A stretch of DNA of 24,186 nt, from positions 1-24,186 of the forward strand of contig CALFPO010000080.1 of assembly GCA_937919165.1 (NCBI GenBank), given 5' to 3'. The notes below the pieces were generated by a model that saw only the letters and a list, made by a program, of their open reading frames with translations, was not told the origin of the DNA and did not search any database. Each line of letters begins with the position of its first letter. Position 1 is the first letter of the stretch. The translations under genes and the position numbers were made by a program. This document shows positions 6,819 through 14,480 of this stretch, piece by piece. The DNA comes from an uncultured Bacillota bacterium. GTDB taxonomy: Bacteria; Bacillota_I; Bacilli_A; Erysipelotrichales; Erysipelotrichaceae.

Positions 6819-7268
6819 ATGGTGAAAAGAATCGTAAAGCCATTGCTTCTTGCTGCCGTCATGGCGTTCATATTCATGATGTCAGCCCAGCCTGGAGCGG
6901 TATCGCTTGATACCAGCAATTCCGTTGTCGACCTGATCTATAGGCTATACATGGCTGTAGGCAAGCTTCCGCATGACGAATTTGTGGGACGCTATCTGCC
7001 TTTTATCAGAAAGATGGCGCACTTTTGCGAATTCATGGCTATGGGCTTTCTTGCCTATCTGAATAGTGAAGAGTTTCTTCAGAAAAGAATAGTTCTTTAT
7101 TCAGCATTGCTTGTGGTGATATATGCCATCAGCGATGAGATTCATCAGCTGTTTGTGGCCAACCGCTATTGCAGCGTGGGAGACATGCTTATCGACAGCA
7201 TGGGCGGAATGACGGGAATTCTCTTATGTTATCTGATCGTAAGAGAATGGAGAAAAAGGCGACAATAA
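6819..7268 (+). CDS. VanZ-like family membrane protein
   Basis: 149 residues, VanZ-like family. Hydrophobic segments near residues 5-22, 68-80, 86-103 and 127-142. Family motifs: FIRKMAHFCEFMAMGFLAY, then SDEIHQLFVANRYCSVGDMLIDSMGG. VanZ gives low-level teicoplanin resistance in vancomycin-resistant enterococci, but most VanZ-like proteins have no known function and no van genes are nearby. The start is not certain: neither ATG 6819 nor the adjacent GTG 6822 has a Shine-Dalgarno, and a weak extended -10 lies immediately upstream. Its end overlaps the next lipoprotein gene by 22 bases. Confidence 0.85.
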   Translation: MVKRIVKPLLLAAVMAFIFMMSAQPGAVSLDTSNSVVDLIYRLYMAVGKLPHDEFVGRYLPFIRKMAHFCEFMAMGFLAYLNSEEFLQKRIVLYSALLVVIYAISDEIHQLFVANRYCSVGDMLIDSMGGMTGILLCYLIVREWRKRRQ

Positions 7269-7588
7269 TCCTTATGCTGCTTCTATGTGGCTGCACAAGG
7301 AAGGAAAAGATGGCCTGCATCAGGGAATATGATGATGGCTATATAGATATAGAAATAGAAGGCGAATACAATACGATAAGCAGGATTTCGGTTGTCGAGA
7401 CCCTTGTTTTCCCTGAACAGATTCTGCTTGATGATGAGAAACTGAGGTTTCTTCTTGATCAGGCTGTAGAAGGCTCATATGTGGAAGGAAACCATCTGAT
7501 AAGAAGCTATGAACTATGTCCTTTGGAAGATTATGACTTCAGAAGAAGCATCGATGCCTTGAGAAAGGAACGCTTCTATTGTGAATGA
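7247..7588 (+). CDS. Small lipoprotein, unknown function
   Basis: 113 residues. N-terminus MEKKATIILMLLLCGC is a short lipoprotein signal with lipobox LCGC and acylated Cys16. The mature part is acidic with a likely beta-sheet region (GYIDIEIEGEYNTISRISVV) followed by a charged helical end. No family recognised; it vaguely resembles small YehR-type lipoproteins in size only. The ATG at 7247 is preferred because it opens the signal peptide; a longer frame from 7169 puts 26 charged residues before it. A weak AAGAG lies just upstream. Overlaps vanZ by 22 bases and radC by 8, so the three are probably co-transcribed. Confidence 0.72.
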   Translation: MEKKATIILMLLLCGCTRKEKMACIREYDDGYIDIEIEGEYNTISRISVVETLVFPEQILLDDEKLRFLLDQAVEGSYVEGNHLIRSYELCPLEDYDFRRSIDALRKERFYCE

Positions 7589-8237
7589 GATGATGCCCAG
7601 AGAGAAAGCTCTAGAGTATGGCATCTCTAGTCTAAGCGATAATGAACTGCTGGCGCTTATCGTCAAGAGCGCATATAAAGAGAAGAATGTCTTTGAGCTT
7701 GTCGATGAGATTCTTGAGCTGGCTGGAGGATTCGAGAATCTTCTTTCGCTGTGCTATGAGGAACTTGTGAACATCAAGGGCATCAAGAAGGCCAGGGCAT
7801 TGGAGATAATGGCGATTCTTGAGATATCGAAAAGATTGGCCAAGGTCGATCACATCAGCGAAGAATCGCTTTCTAGGCCTGATAAGGTCGTGGAATGGAT
7901 CAGATTCAATCTGGCTTATTCCGATCAGGAAGAGTTTCTTGCGGTCTTTCTCAATGCCAGAGGAAATGTGATCAAGCACGAGATACTCTTTAGGGGTTCC
8001 AAGAACTCCTCGATTGTGGCTGTGGATGAGGTATTACGTAAAGCCATCATCCTAAAAGCTTCAGCCATCATCTGTGCCCATAACCATCCAAGCGACAACT
8101 GCAGGCCTTCAACAGCGGATATTGAGCTTACCAGAAATCTCCATAAGGCTGCTTCAATGGTGGGAATACCTTTATTGGACCATCTCATCGTATCCAGATC
8201 CGACTATTTCAGTTTTAAGAATTCCGGCATGCTATAA
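7581..8237 (+). CDS. radC: RadC family JAB-domain protein
   Basis: RadC/MPN family, a metal-binding JAMM fold once linked to DNA repair; the true role is unresolved. A helix-hairpin-helix region (about 47-85, ELVNIKGIKKARALEI) precedes the JAB domain (about 100-218). The metal motif HNHPSDNCRPSTAD has His167, His169 and Asp180. The usual HPRE box ahead of it reads AVDE, keeping Glu150 but losing His and Arg. Later landmarks LDHLIVS and YFSF are normal. 218 residues. Start uncertain: GTG 7581 has AAAGGA 11 bases upstream; ATG 7590 or 7593 would also fit the family N-terminus. Overlaps the preceding lipoprotein gene by eight bases. Confidence 0.93.
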   Translation: MNEMMPREKALEYGISSLSDNELLALIVKSAYKEKNVFELVDEILELAGGFENLLSLCYEELVNIKGIKKARALEIMAILEISKRLAKVDHISEESLSRPDKVVEWIRFNLAYSDQEEFLAVFLNARGNVIKHEILFRGSKNSSIVAVDEVLRKAIILKASAIICAHNHPSDNCRPSTADIELTRNLHKAASMVGIPLLDHLIVSRSDYFSFKNSGML

Positions 8238-8238
8238 T
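8230..8238 (+). promoter_or_regulatory. Consensus extended -10 promoter for the 8246 lipoprotein
   Basis: TGCTATAAT is a perfect extended -10. It overlaps the last codons and stop of radC. Predicted start at 8245, one base before the ATG at 8246, so the message would be leaderless. Confidence 0.6.
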
Positions 8239-8245
8239 TGGAATG

Positions 8246-8905
8246 ATGAAAAAGATTCTGCTTTCTTTGCTGTGCATATTCTGCCTTGCTTCATGCCATG
8301 CAGGAAACAAGCTTGATGAGGCCTTTGCTGGCCTTGATATGCCTACAGATGTTCGCCAGAACAACCATACTGCCTTTTATGACTACTATCTTCCTAGCGA
8401 TATGGAGGAGATGGATGTCAATAGGGTTGCTGGCGTCTTTTCCTATCAGCAGTCCAAGATCGTCATGAATCTTAATGTCAGCGCTATCGTAAATGACAGA
8501 TACTATTCTGAAGCCTTTGCCGATAGCGGATTCTTCGATAAGGATCGTCTATACTATCAGAATGATGGAACCTTCATCGATCTCGAGAATAATGAAAGAG
8601 AATATCATTTTAGGGTCTATTCCTATGATGAGTGCTATATAGCCTATCTTGAATGCATGAACGTCAATATCTATGGCTACGCCAATCCTGACGAGCTTTT
8701 TGATGTCACAAAGAAGATGCTTGTGATGGCCAGGAATGTGACGGTCAGATATGAGGATGTAATCTCCAAGTATTCAGCCAAAGAAGTCATCGATTACCAG
8801 AAGAAGCAGCTTGATCTTTTCAGCTACAATCTTCCTGTCAATGGACTGATCGATGAGCTTCTGCTTGAGGATGCTGCAGAAGAAGATAACAGCACTGAAG
8901 AATAG
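8246..8905 (+). CDS. Lipoprotein, unknown function
   Basis: 219 residues. Signal MKKILLSLLCIFCLASC with lipobox LASC and acylated Cys17 is clear, so the protein should sit on the outer face of the membrane. The mature part is rich in Tyr and Asp, looks alpha/beta and ends in an acidic tail. I do not recognise a family. Two ATGs in tandem (8243 and 8246) are possible; 8246 is chosen because the predicted transcription start falls at 8245 and neither has a Shine-Dalgarno other than GGA. It has its own promoter in the end of radC. Two other lipoproteins occur in the window (7247, 13969) without obvious similarity to it. Confidence 0.78.
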   Translation: MKKILLSLLCIFCLASCHAGNKLDEAFAGLDMPTDVRQNNHTAFYDYYLPSDMEEMDVNRVAGVFSYQQSKIVMNLNVSAIVNDRYYSEAFADSGFFDKDRLYYQNDGTFIDLENNEREYHFRVYSYDECYIAYLECMNVNIYGYANPDELFDVTKKMLVMARNVTVRYEDVISKYSAKEVIDYQKKQLDLFSYNLPVNGLIDELLLEDAAEEDNSTEE

Positions 8906-8915
8906 GGTTTTGGTG

Positions 8916-8934
8916 TAGAATTAACTAAAGAGGT
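8916..8934 (+). promoter_or_regulatory. Predicted -10 and Shine-Dalgarno for the 8940 gene
   Basis: TAGAAT at 8916-8921 followed by AAAGAGGTC (8928-8936 region). Predicted transcription start about 8928, giving a leader of about 12 bases made almost entirely of the Shine-Dalgarno. The -35 is not convincing. Confidence 0.4.
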
Positions 8935-8939
8935 CAAAG

Positions 8940-9512
8940 ATGAACGATTTGAAGAAAATATTCACGGATATCCTGTTCGAGCCTGAAGAGAAGGTAGAGC
9001 TGGAGGAGATCATCAAGGAAAAGAATAAGAAGGAAACTGCAGGAAAGTCTGACAGATCTCCTTTCAAGGCCAGCGAGATCCTATATCGCAAAAGCGGCAC
9101 AGCCTTCATCAACTATGATGAGAAAAAAAGCGCAAGCGATACGATCGATTCATCTTTGGATGATGGCGAATATGAATTCTCGGCCAACATTTCGCCTATG
9201 TATGGCGTGATAAACGATGGCGAGAAGAAGAGCCAGGAAAAGGCTGAAGTGAATGAGAAACTGGTAAAAAGGCCAGCCAACGACTATCTTGATATCGTTC
9301 CTTCGCCTATATATGGATATGGCTACAAGGAAGATAATGAAACCGAGTTCCCTGAATATGAGGAAGCTTCAGAAAAGATAGAGAACGATGTCATGGAAGA
9401 AGATGACGAAGAAGAGATCCATCGCATCTTTTCAGATAGCGATGATGATCATTCACGTACAGAGAAAACTGGAGACATCAGCCTTTTCGATATCTTCGGG
9501 GATGAAGAGTGA
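8940..9512 (+). CDS. Acidic, largely disordered protein with two SPxYG motifs, upstream of murC
   Basis: 190 residues, very rich in Glu, Asp, Lys and Ser, no membrane segment, no globular domain seen. Two similar short motifs stand out: ANISPMYGVI (SPMYG 85-89) and DIVPSPIYGYGY (SPIYG 122-126). The acidic C-terminus ends SLFDIFGDEE. Motifs of the type PSPIYGF occur, as I recall, in the linker of Bacillus/Staphylococcus SftA-type DNA translocases, and sftA lies beside murC in Bacillus. So this may be a remnant or counterpart of the SftA linker lacking the ATPase motor (inference). Overlaps murC by one base (TGATG), so the two are coupled; a cell-division role is plausible but unproven. Confidence 0.72.
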   Translation: MNDLKKIFTDILFEPEEKVELEEIIKEKNKKETAGKSDRSPFKASEILYRKSGTAFINYDEKKSASDTIDSSLDDGEYEFSANISPMYGVINDGEKKSQEKAEVNEKLVKRPANDYLDIVPSPIYGYGYKEDNETEFPEYEEASEKIENDVMEEDDEEEIHRIFSDSDDDHSRTEKTGDISLFDIFGDEE

Positions 9513-10813
9513 TGTTCTATTTCATTGGAATAAAAGGAACAGGAATGGCCTCTTTGGCCACTATGCTTCATGATCTGGGCAACGAGGTATGCGGCTCTGA
9601 TCTTGAGAAACATTTCTTTACGGAAGATCCTTTGGTTGAAAGGGGCATAGCGATATATCCGTTCAATCCTGACAATATCAAAGACAACTATACCGTCATC
9701 ATCGGCAATGCTTTTTTGGAGGACTTTCCGGAAGTCGTTGCCGCCAGAAGCAACAAGACCTGCACCTGCTATCGCTATCATGAATATCTCGGCAAGCTGA
9801 TGGAGGATTACAAGACCATCTCGATCTGTGGCTCTCATGGCAAGACCACAACCACGACTTTGGCTAAGACTGTCTTCTCGAAGTTCAGGAAGACTGGCTA
9901 TCTTATCGGTGATGGTGAAGGCTATCTTGAAAAGGACAGCGAATATCTATGCGCTGAATCATGCGAATTCCGTCGTCATTTCTTGGCTTATCATCCTGAT
10001 TATGCGATCATCACCAATATCGAGATCGATCATGTCGACTATTTCAGAGATGAGGATGATTATTTCGATGCCTATCAGGAGTTTGTCGGAAACGTCAAGA
10101 AAGCCGTGTTCTATTATGGCGACGATCCTTGGTGCAAGAAACTGCAGTTCGGCATCGAGAACTATTCATTCGGCTTTGATTCTTGCAATGACTACTATAT
10201 TGAGAATCTGACAAACGACAGCAGATCGACATCCTTCGATCTGATGCATAAAGGAGAGAAACTCTATAGATATGATGTTCCTTTTGTGGGCGATCATATG
10301 ATCATCGATATCTTGGGTGTCCTTTCTTTGAGCGAGTATATGGGCTTTGACCATAAGATGGTCGAAGAGGCCATCCATGAATATGTCGGTCCAAAACGTC
10401 GATATGTCGTGGAGGAATACAAGGATACCATCTTCGTTGATGACTATGCCCATCATCCTACAGAAGTGAAAGTGACGATCGAAGCTTCGCGCAAGCGCTA
10501 TCCGGATAGAGAAATCGTCGCAATCTTCAAGCCACATCGTGCTTCAAGAGTCTTGTATTTTGCTGAACAGTTCAAAGAGGCTCTGGAACTGGCTGATAAG
10601 GTCTATCTGCTGGATTTCACTTCCATTGATGATAAGCAGGATGGAACGGATATCGACATCAGCTATCTTGCCAAGATGATCGATGGTTCTGTGATTTTGC
10701 CGGAGAATGATGAAGGAGCCATGATGTTGACAAAGCATCACGGTTCATGTCTGGTCTTCATGTCCAGCAAGGATATCTACAACATAGCTGAAAAGGTCAA
10801 AGAAGCACTTTGA
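9512..10813 (+). CDS. murC: UDP-N-acetylmuramate--L-alanine ligase
   Basis: Cytoplasmic Mur ligase that adds L-alanine to UDP-MurNAc in peptidoglycan synthesis. 433 residues, normal. Domains: N-terminal UDP-binding (FIGIKGTGMASLA, 4-16), central ATP-binding (GSHGKTTTTT, 107-116; TNIEIDH 168-174) and C-terminal ligase domain (DDYAHHPTEV, 310-319; FKPHRASR). The helix usually reading GxHNxxN is GDHMIIDILG, so the second conserved Asn is Asp, an unusual substitution. ATG 9512 overlaps the upstream stop (TGATG); a GTG at 9509 is less likely. The stop codon lies in the terminator hairpin at 10791-10822. Next come DUF948-like, ccpA-like and tyrS genes, as in Bacillus. Confidence 0.96.
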   Translation: MFYFIGIKGTGMASLATMLHDLGNEVCGSDLEKHFFTEDPLVERGIAIYPFNPDNIKDNYTVIIGNAFLEDFPEVVAARSNKTCTCYRYHEYLGKLMEDYKTISICGSHGKTTTTTLAKTVFSKFRKTGYLIGDGEGYLEKDSEYLCAESCEFRRHFLAYHPDYAIITNIEIDHVDYFRDEDDYFDAYQEFVGNVKKAVFYYGDDPWCKKLQFGIENYSFGFDSCNDYYIENLTNDSRSTSFDLMHKGEKLYRYDVPFVGDHMIIDILGVLSLSEYMGFDHKMVEEAIHEYVGPKRRYVVEEYKDTIFVDDYAHHPTEVKVTIEASRKRYPDREIVAIFKPHRASRVLYFAEQFKEALELADKVYLLDFTSIDDKQDGTDIDISYLAKMIDGSVILPENDEGAMMLTKHHGSCLVFMSSKDIYNIAEKVKEAL

Positions 10814-10822
10814 TCTTTTTTT
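10791..10822 (+). terminator. Intrinsic terminator overlapping the murC stop codon
   Basis: GGTCAAAG (10795-10802), loop AAGCA, CTTTGATC (10808-10815), then seven T (10816-10822). One G-U pair. Four A before the stem can pair with the T tract. The murC stop TGA (10811-10813) is inside the right arm, so the terminator is mostly coding sequence. Confidence 0.88.
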
Positions 10823-10835
10823 GTAAGTGCATACA

Positions 10836-10869
10836 TTTTCATTGAAAAAATTTTCATTTTTGATAGAAT
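10836..10869 (+). promoter_or_regulatory. Predicted promoter of the DUF948-ccpA-tyrS operon
   Basis: TTGAAA (10842-10847), 16-base spacer, TAGAAT (10864-10869) preceded by TGA, an extended -10. Predicted start about 10876, leaving a leader of about 15 bases that begins with the Shine-Dalgarno GAGG. A small palindrome, TTTTCA-T-TGAAAA (10836-10848), covers the -35 and could be an operator. Confidence 0.6.
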
Positions 10870-10890
10870 ACATATGAGGATGGTGAAACT

Positions 10891-11286
10891 ATGGATGCTT
10901 TTATAACGTCATTTCATGATTTGTGCAATCAGTTTATGCCTATACTAGGTGCTGCCGTGTTGGTTGCGCTGTTGGTGCTTCTGATCAAGATCATAAAGCT
11001 GGTTGATGATGCTGATGTTACATTGTATAAATCACACGGAACAATCGATCTGGTAGACAAATCGATTGAGAAGATGCAGACTCCTTTGGATACTGTCGTA
11101 AAGGTATCGGAAACAGTCGATAAGGCCCATGATGCGACTGTAGCTGCTGTGGCTGATGCCAAGGAATTTGTCGTAAAGAATGTCGGAGAAATAAAGGAAA
11201 AGGTTTCGGAGATCATATCAAGCAAGGATGTTGAGAAGCTTGAGGAACTGAAGGAACCTAGTCCTGAGGACATAATAGAGGGATAG
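10891..11286 (+). CDS. DUF948-like membrane-anchored coiled-coil protein (YtxG-like)
   Basis: 131 residues. One membrane helix near the N-terminus (about 18-33), then a long amphipathic helical region with the repeated flavour of DUF948 proteins (DKSIEKMQTPLDTVVKVSET, VADAKEFVVKNVGEIKEKV). In Bacillus a DUF948 protein (YtxG) lies between murC and ccpA, exactly as here, which supports the call. Function unknown; the family is thought of as envelope or stress related. Shine-Dalgarno GAGGATGG precedes the ATG. First gene of the operon; the next gene starts three bases after its stop. Confidence 0.72.
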   Translation: MDAFITSFHDLCNQFMPILGAAVLVALLVLLIKIIKLVDDADVTLYKSHGTIDLVDKSIEKMQTPLDTVVKVSETVDKAHDATVAAVADAKEFVVKNVGEIKEKVSEIISSKDVEKLEELKEPSPEDIIEG

Positions 11287-11289
11287 AAC

Positions 11290-11769
11290 ATGAACGAAAC
11301 GTATGAATTGGATGCAAGAATCAATGGGGTAATCGAGGATCTGCGTGCTAAGGCTGCAGATATCTGCAAATATGCCACATATGCAGAAGAGGGATGCAAG
11401 GACAAGGTCAATGAGATAAGAGACAAGGCCCTTGATATCTTGAATAAGGCTGCAAACAAGGCGGTAAGCGCCTATAAGGAAGTCGGCGATGAAGAAGAGA
11501 TGGCCAAGATAATTGCGGTCGTTTCGCAGAAGTCGCAGGATCTGCACGATGGCGCAATAAAGAAGATCATGAAGATCATGGAAGAAAGCATGACTGATGA
11601 GATGTCGATCAAGGAAGAGGTTCAAAGCGTCGAAAAGAAGAATGGACTTGATGAGCTTCTTAAGGAAATCGATAAGGAGAGAAACGAAGAGATGGCGGAA
11701 AGCGAATTCTCGAAGAAAGCTTTGGAGGTATTGAAGGGTCTTCTTGACGCGGAGGTCAATCAGCAATGA
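11290..11769 (+). CDS. Helical cytoplasmic protein in the YtxH position, unknown function
   Basis: 159 residues, almost wholly charged alpha-helix; no signal or membrane segment. Residues 10-80 (DARINGVIEDLRAKAADI, KDKVNEIRDKALDILNKAA) have heptad-like spacing, suggesting helical bundle or coiled coil. A second helical block spans about 115-155. In Bacillus the same slot between DUF948 and ccpA holds ytxH, which also carries helical repeats but starts with a membrane segment that this protein lacks; homology is therefore only suggested. Shine-Dalgarno GAGGGAT overlaps the upstream stop. Its own end contains GGAGGT and overlaps the ccpA-like start by four bases (ATGA). Confidence 0.68.
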   Translation: MNETYELDARINGVIEDLRAKAADICKYATYAEEGCKDKVNEIRDKALDILNKAANKAVSAYKEVGDEEEMAKIIAVVSQKSQDLHDGAIKKIMKIMEESMTDEMSIKEEVQSVEKKNGLDELLKEIDKERNEEMAESEFSKKALEVLKGLLDAEVNQQ

Positions 11770-12758
11770 AGAAAGTCACTATCTACGAAGTAGCGAAAGA
11801 GGCTGATGTTTCGCTCGCTACCGTATCACGTGTAATAAATGGCTCAAGCGCCGTCAAGGAAGACACCAAGAAAAGGGTAGAAGATGCCATAAACAAGCTG
11901 GGCTATCGTCCAAATGCGATTGCACAGGGATTGGCTCTGTCGCGCACAACGACAGTGGGCCTCATCATTCCGGCACCGCTCATCACCTTTTCGGGAAGAG
12001 TGATCAATGGCCTGTGCGATGTAGCTAAGATCTATGACTATTCGGTGTATCTGCATACCATCACTGAGGGCGTAACAGACATCAAGGAAATCATCGATGA
12101 GGTCATCAAGGCCAGAGTCGATGGCGTAATCATCTATGCTGATAAGGTACTGGATGAATCATTGAGCCTTCTTGAAGAATATTCGATTCCGATTGTAGTG
12201 ATGGGAAACAAGATATCTTCCGACAATATCTGCTCTGTCTACATGGATTATGAAAGAGCGATTTGCGATCTATGCAATGACCGTCTGGACAAGGGCATAA
12301 GCGATATTGCCATCCTTGAGGACCACCGCAATGAGGTTGTGTCTGAACAGATGCTTAGAGGCGCAAAAGAAGCCTATAGGCAGCACAATATGGAATATGA
12401 AGGATTCATCAAGGTATCCAAGGATAACCGTTCGACCTTCAAGTTCCTTAAATCATATTTCAAGACGCATAAGCATGAGGTGTTTGTTGCCAACAGAGAT
12501 TCGCAAGCTCTGGCAGCACTCAATGCCGCAACCGAACATGGTACCCATATCCCTGAAGATATGGAGCTTGTGTGCATGAACGAAAGCAAATATACATCTT
12601 CCGTACGTCCGGAAATCAGCTCGTTTGTAGTGCCTTACTATGACTTGGGCGCTGTTTCCATGAGACTGATGACAAAGATGCTGAAGGAAGAGGAAGTAGA
12701 AGAGAAAGAGAAGTGTCTGGATATACTCTATTCGCCAAAAGACACGACAAGGAACTAG
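11766..12758 (+). CDS. ccpA: LacI/GalR-family regulator, CcpA-like
   Basis: 330 residues. N-terminal helix-turn-helix TIYEVAKEADVSLATVSRVI (5-24), hinge helix GYRPNAIAQGLALSRT, then a periplasmic-binding-protein-like core beginning TTTVGLIIPAP. The N-terminus closely follows Bacillus CcpA, the carbon catabolite regulator that binds cre sites with HPr-Ser-P, and the position after murC and DUF948 and before tyrS also matches. The core is more diverged, so HPr-Ser-P binding is not proven from sequence. Start ATG has GGAGGT ten bases upstream inside the previous gene. No clear cre site is seen in the window. Confidence 0.82.
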   Translation: MKKVTIYEVAKEADVSLATVSRVINGSSAVKEDTKKRVEDAINKLGYRPNAIAQGLALSRTTTVGLIIPAPLITFSGRVINGLCDVAKIYDYSVYLHTITEGVTDIKEIIDEVIKARVDGVIIYADKVLDESLSLLEEYSIPIVVMGNKISSDNICSVYMDYERAICDLCNDRLDKGISDIAILEDHRNEVVSEQMLRGAKEAYRQHNMEYEGFIKVSKDNRSTFKFLKSYFKTHKHEVFVANRDSQALAALNAATEHGTHIPEDMELVCMNESKYTSSVRPEISSFVVPYYDLGAVSMRLMTKMLKEEEVEEKEKCLDILYSPKDTTRN

Positions 12759-12761
12759 AAA

Positions 12762-13985
12762 ATGGGAATATATGAAGAACTGCAGTGGCGTGGACTCATC
12801 AAGGATGAATCATCGCCAGAAATAAGAGATCTGCTTAACAAAGGCGGATTGACATTCTATATCGGCACCGATCCTACAGGCGATTCGATGCATATAGGAC
12901 ATTTTTCGTCATTTCTGATCAGCAAGCGTCTGAAGGATGCTGGACATAATCCGATCCTGCTTGTCGGTGGAGGGACCGGACTTATCGGTGATCCTAAGCC
13001 AGATGCCGAAAGGCCAATGATCACAAGGGAAGAGGTAGACCATAACTTTCAGTGCCTCAAGAAGCAGGCTGAAGACATCTTCGGCTTTGAGGTTGTCAAC
13101 AACTATGATTGGCTGAAGGATTTCACCTATATCGACTGGCTCAGGGATGTCGGCAAGTATTTCAATATCGGCTATATGCTGAACAAGGACATCGTCAGAA
13201 GAAGACTTGATGAAGGCATTACCTATACCGAATTCTCTTACATGACCATGCAGGCTTATGATTTCATGTATCTGCATCAGCATAAGGGCGTCAATATGCA
13301 GGTAGCTGGCCAGGACCAGTGGGGCAACATCACTGCCGGCATCGAGCTCACCAGAAAGAAGCTTGGCGAAGAGGTATATGGCTTCACCATGCCTCTATTG
13401 ACCAAATCCGATGGCCAGAAGTTCGGCAAAACCAATGGCAAGGCCATCTGGCTTGACATAAACAAGACCTCTGCCTATGAGATGTATCAGTTCTTCATCA
13501 ACTCTGAAGACGATAAGGTCATCGATTATCTTAAGTTCTTGACCTTCCTGCCTAAGGAAGAGATCGAAAGGCTTGAGGCGTCCAACAAGGAACATCCAGA
13601 ATACCGTGAAGCACATAAGGCTTTGGCTAGGGAAGTAATAACCTTCCTGCATGGTGAAGACGCCTTCAATTCGGCTGTCAAGATTGCGGATACCTTCTTC
13701 AAGGGCAACCTCAAGGATCTTACATATGATGAGCTCAAGCAGGGAACATCAGATCTGGCAAGAAACAAGATCGAAGATGGTTCTGCTTTGATCCCTACAT
13801 TGGTTAACCTTGGCATATGCAAATCAAACCGTGAAGCCCGCGATCTGATCAGTGGTTCTTCGATATCCGTAAATGGCGAAAAGGTCACTGACCTCAATTT
13901 CGTTCTCAATAAGGCTGATGCGTTCAACAATGAACTCACCATCATCAAAAAAGGCAAGAAGTTCTATTATGCAGTTGAATTCTAG
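12762..13985 (+). CDS. tyrS: Tyrosyl-tRNA synthetase
   Basis: Class I aminoacyl-tRNA synthetase charging tRNA-Tyr. 407 residues. HIGH motif HIGH (44-47), tyrosine-site motif GQDQWGNI (183-190), KMSKS-loop equivalent KFGKT (220-224), and a C-terminal S4 RNA-binding domain (about 342-400, ICKSNREARDLISGSSISVNG). Start ATG follows AAGGAA by about eight bases and lies three bases after the ccpA-like stop. In many Bacillota tyrS has its own T-box leader; here there is no room for one, so charging-dependent control at this site is not expected. The 3' end overlaps the next lipoprotein gene by 17 bases. Confidence 0.97.
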   Translation: MGIYEELQWRGLIKDESSPEIRDLLNKGGLTFYIGTDPTGDSMHIGHFSSFLISKRLKDAGHNPILLVGGGTGLIGDPKPDAERPMITREEVDHNFQCLKKQAEDIFGFEVVNNYDWLKDFTYIDWLRDVGKYFNIGYMLNKDIVRRRLDEGITYTEFSYMTMQAYDFMYLHQHKGVNMQVAGQDQWGNITAGIELTRKKLGEEVYGFTMPLLTKSDGQKFGKTNGKAIWLDINKTSAYEMYQFFINSEDDKVIDYLKFLTFLPKEEIERLEASNKEHPEYREAHKALAREVITFLHGEDAFNSAVKIADTFFKGNLKDLTYDELKQGTSDLARNKIEDGSALIPTLVNLGICKSNREARDLISGSSISVNGEKVTDLNFVLNKADAFNNELTIIKKGKKFYYAVEF

Positions 13986-14478
13986 AATCAAAGCGCTTAT
14001 TTCGATATTCCTTCTTTTCTGTCTTTGCGCATGCGATACGAACGTTCTTGGCAGCAAAGACAGCAGTAGCCACTACAGCGATCTTATCGAACTTGTCAGC
14101 GGCTACAGCAATTTTGTCAAGTCATCAGAGTACTTTGATATCGCCGCCGATGTAGCCAAGATTGATGAAGGCTATCGCTACTATGTGACGATCGACAATC
14201 CGCACTATGCGATGTATGATATCGAAGCCATCGCCATCGAATCAGGCGTCGACTATTCTGATAATATGGCCGCCAACGCCGGCGTTTTTGAGGATATCGA
14301 ATATCATATGGTTCCTAACCAATTCAATGCTTCAAAAGGCTATGTAGAAGGGCTTGTCATATCGGGGCTTTCATCATCGCCAAACATCACATTGTATGTG
14401 CTTGTTCAGTGGAAGAACGAAGACTTCTCAAACACACGCCGCGAATTCATTCAGCTTGATGCGGCTTATGAGGGATAG
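13969..14478 (+). CDS. Lipoprotein, unknown function
   Basis: 169 residues. Signal MQLNSRIKALISIFLLFCLC followed by lipobox ending at acylated Cys22 (LCAC). The mature part has many Tyr, Ser and Asp and looks beta-rich in the middle (YYVTIDNPHYAMYDIEAIAI; FDIAADVAKIDEGYRY), perhaps an immunoglobulin-like or C2-like sandwich; no family recognised. The ATG at 13969 is chosen because it opens the signal; the longer frame from 13873 is tyrS shadow. It overlaps tyrS by 17 bases and is followed two bases later by the flippase gene, so it is likely co-transcribed with both and may serve the envelope. Confidence 0.75.
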   Translation: MQLNSRIKALISIFLLFCLCACDTNVLGSKDSSSHYSDLIELVSGYSNFVKSSEYFDIAADVAKIDEGYRYYVTIDNPHYAMYDIEAIAIESGVDYSDNMAANAGVFEDIEYHMVPNQFNASKGYVEGLVISGLSSSPNITLYVLVQWKNEDFSNTRREFIQLDAAYEG

Positions 14479-14480
14479 CG

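Noticed and set aside
6819..7268. Glycopeptide resistance cluster suggested by the VanZ-like gene
   Set aside because: No vanA/H/X/R/S homologues; VanZ-like proteins are common and mostly unrelated to resistance.
12700..12761. T-box riboswitch upstream of tyrS
   Set aside because: Only three bases separate ccpA-like and tyrS genes and no T-box sequence or hairpins are seen.
13873..13968. Upstream extension of the lipoprotein at 13969 into tyrS
   Set aside because: Places 32 unrelated residues ahead of a clear lipoprotein signal and lies wholly in the tyrS S4 domain.
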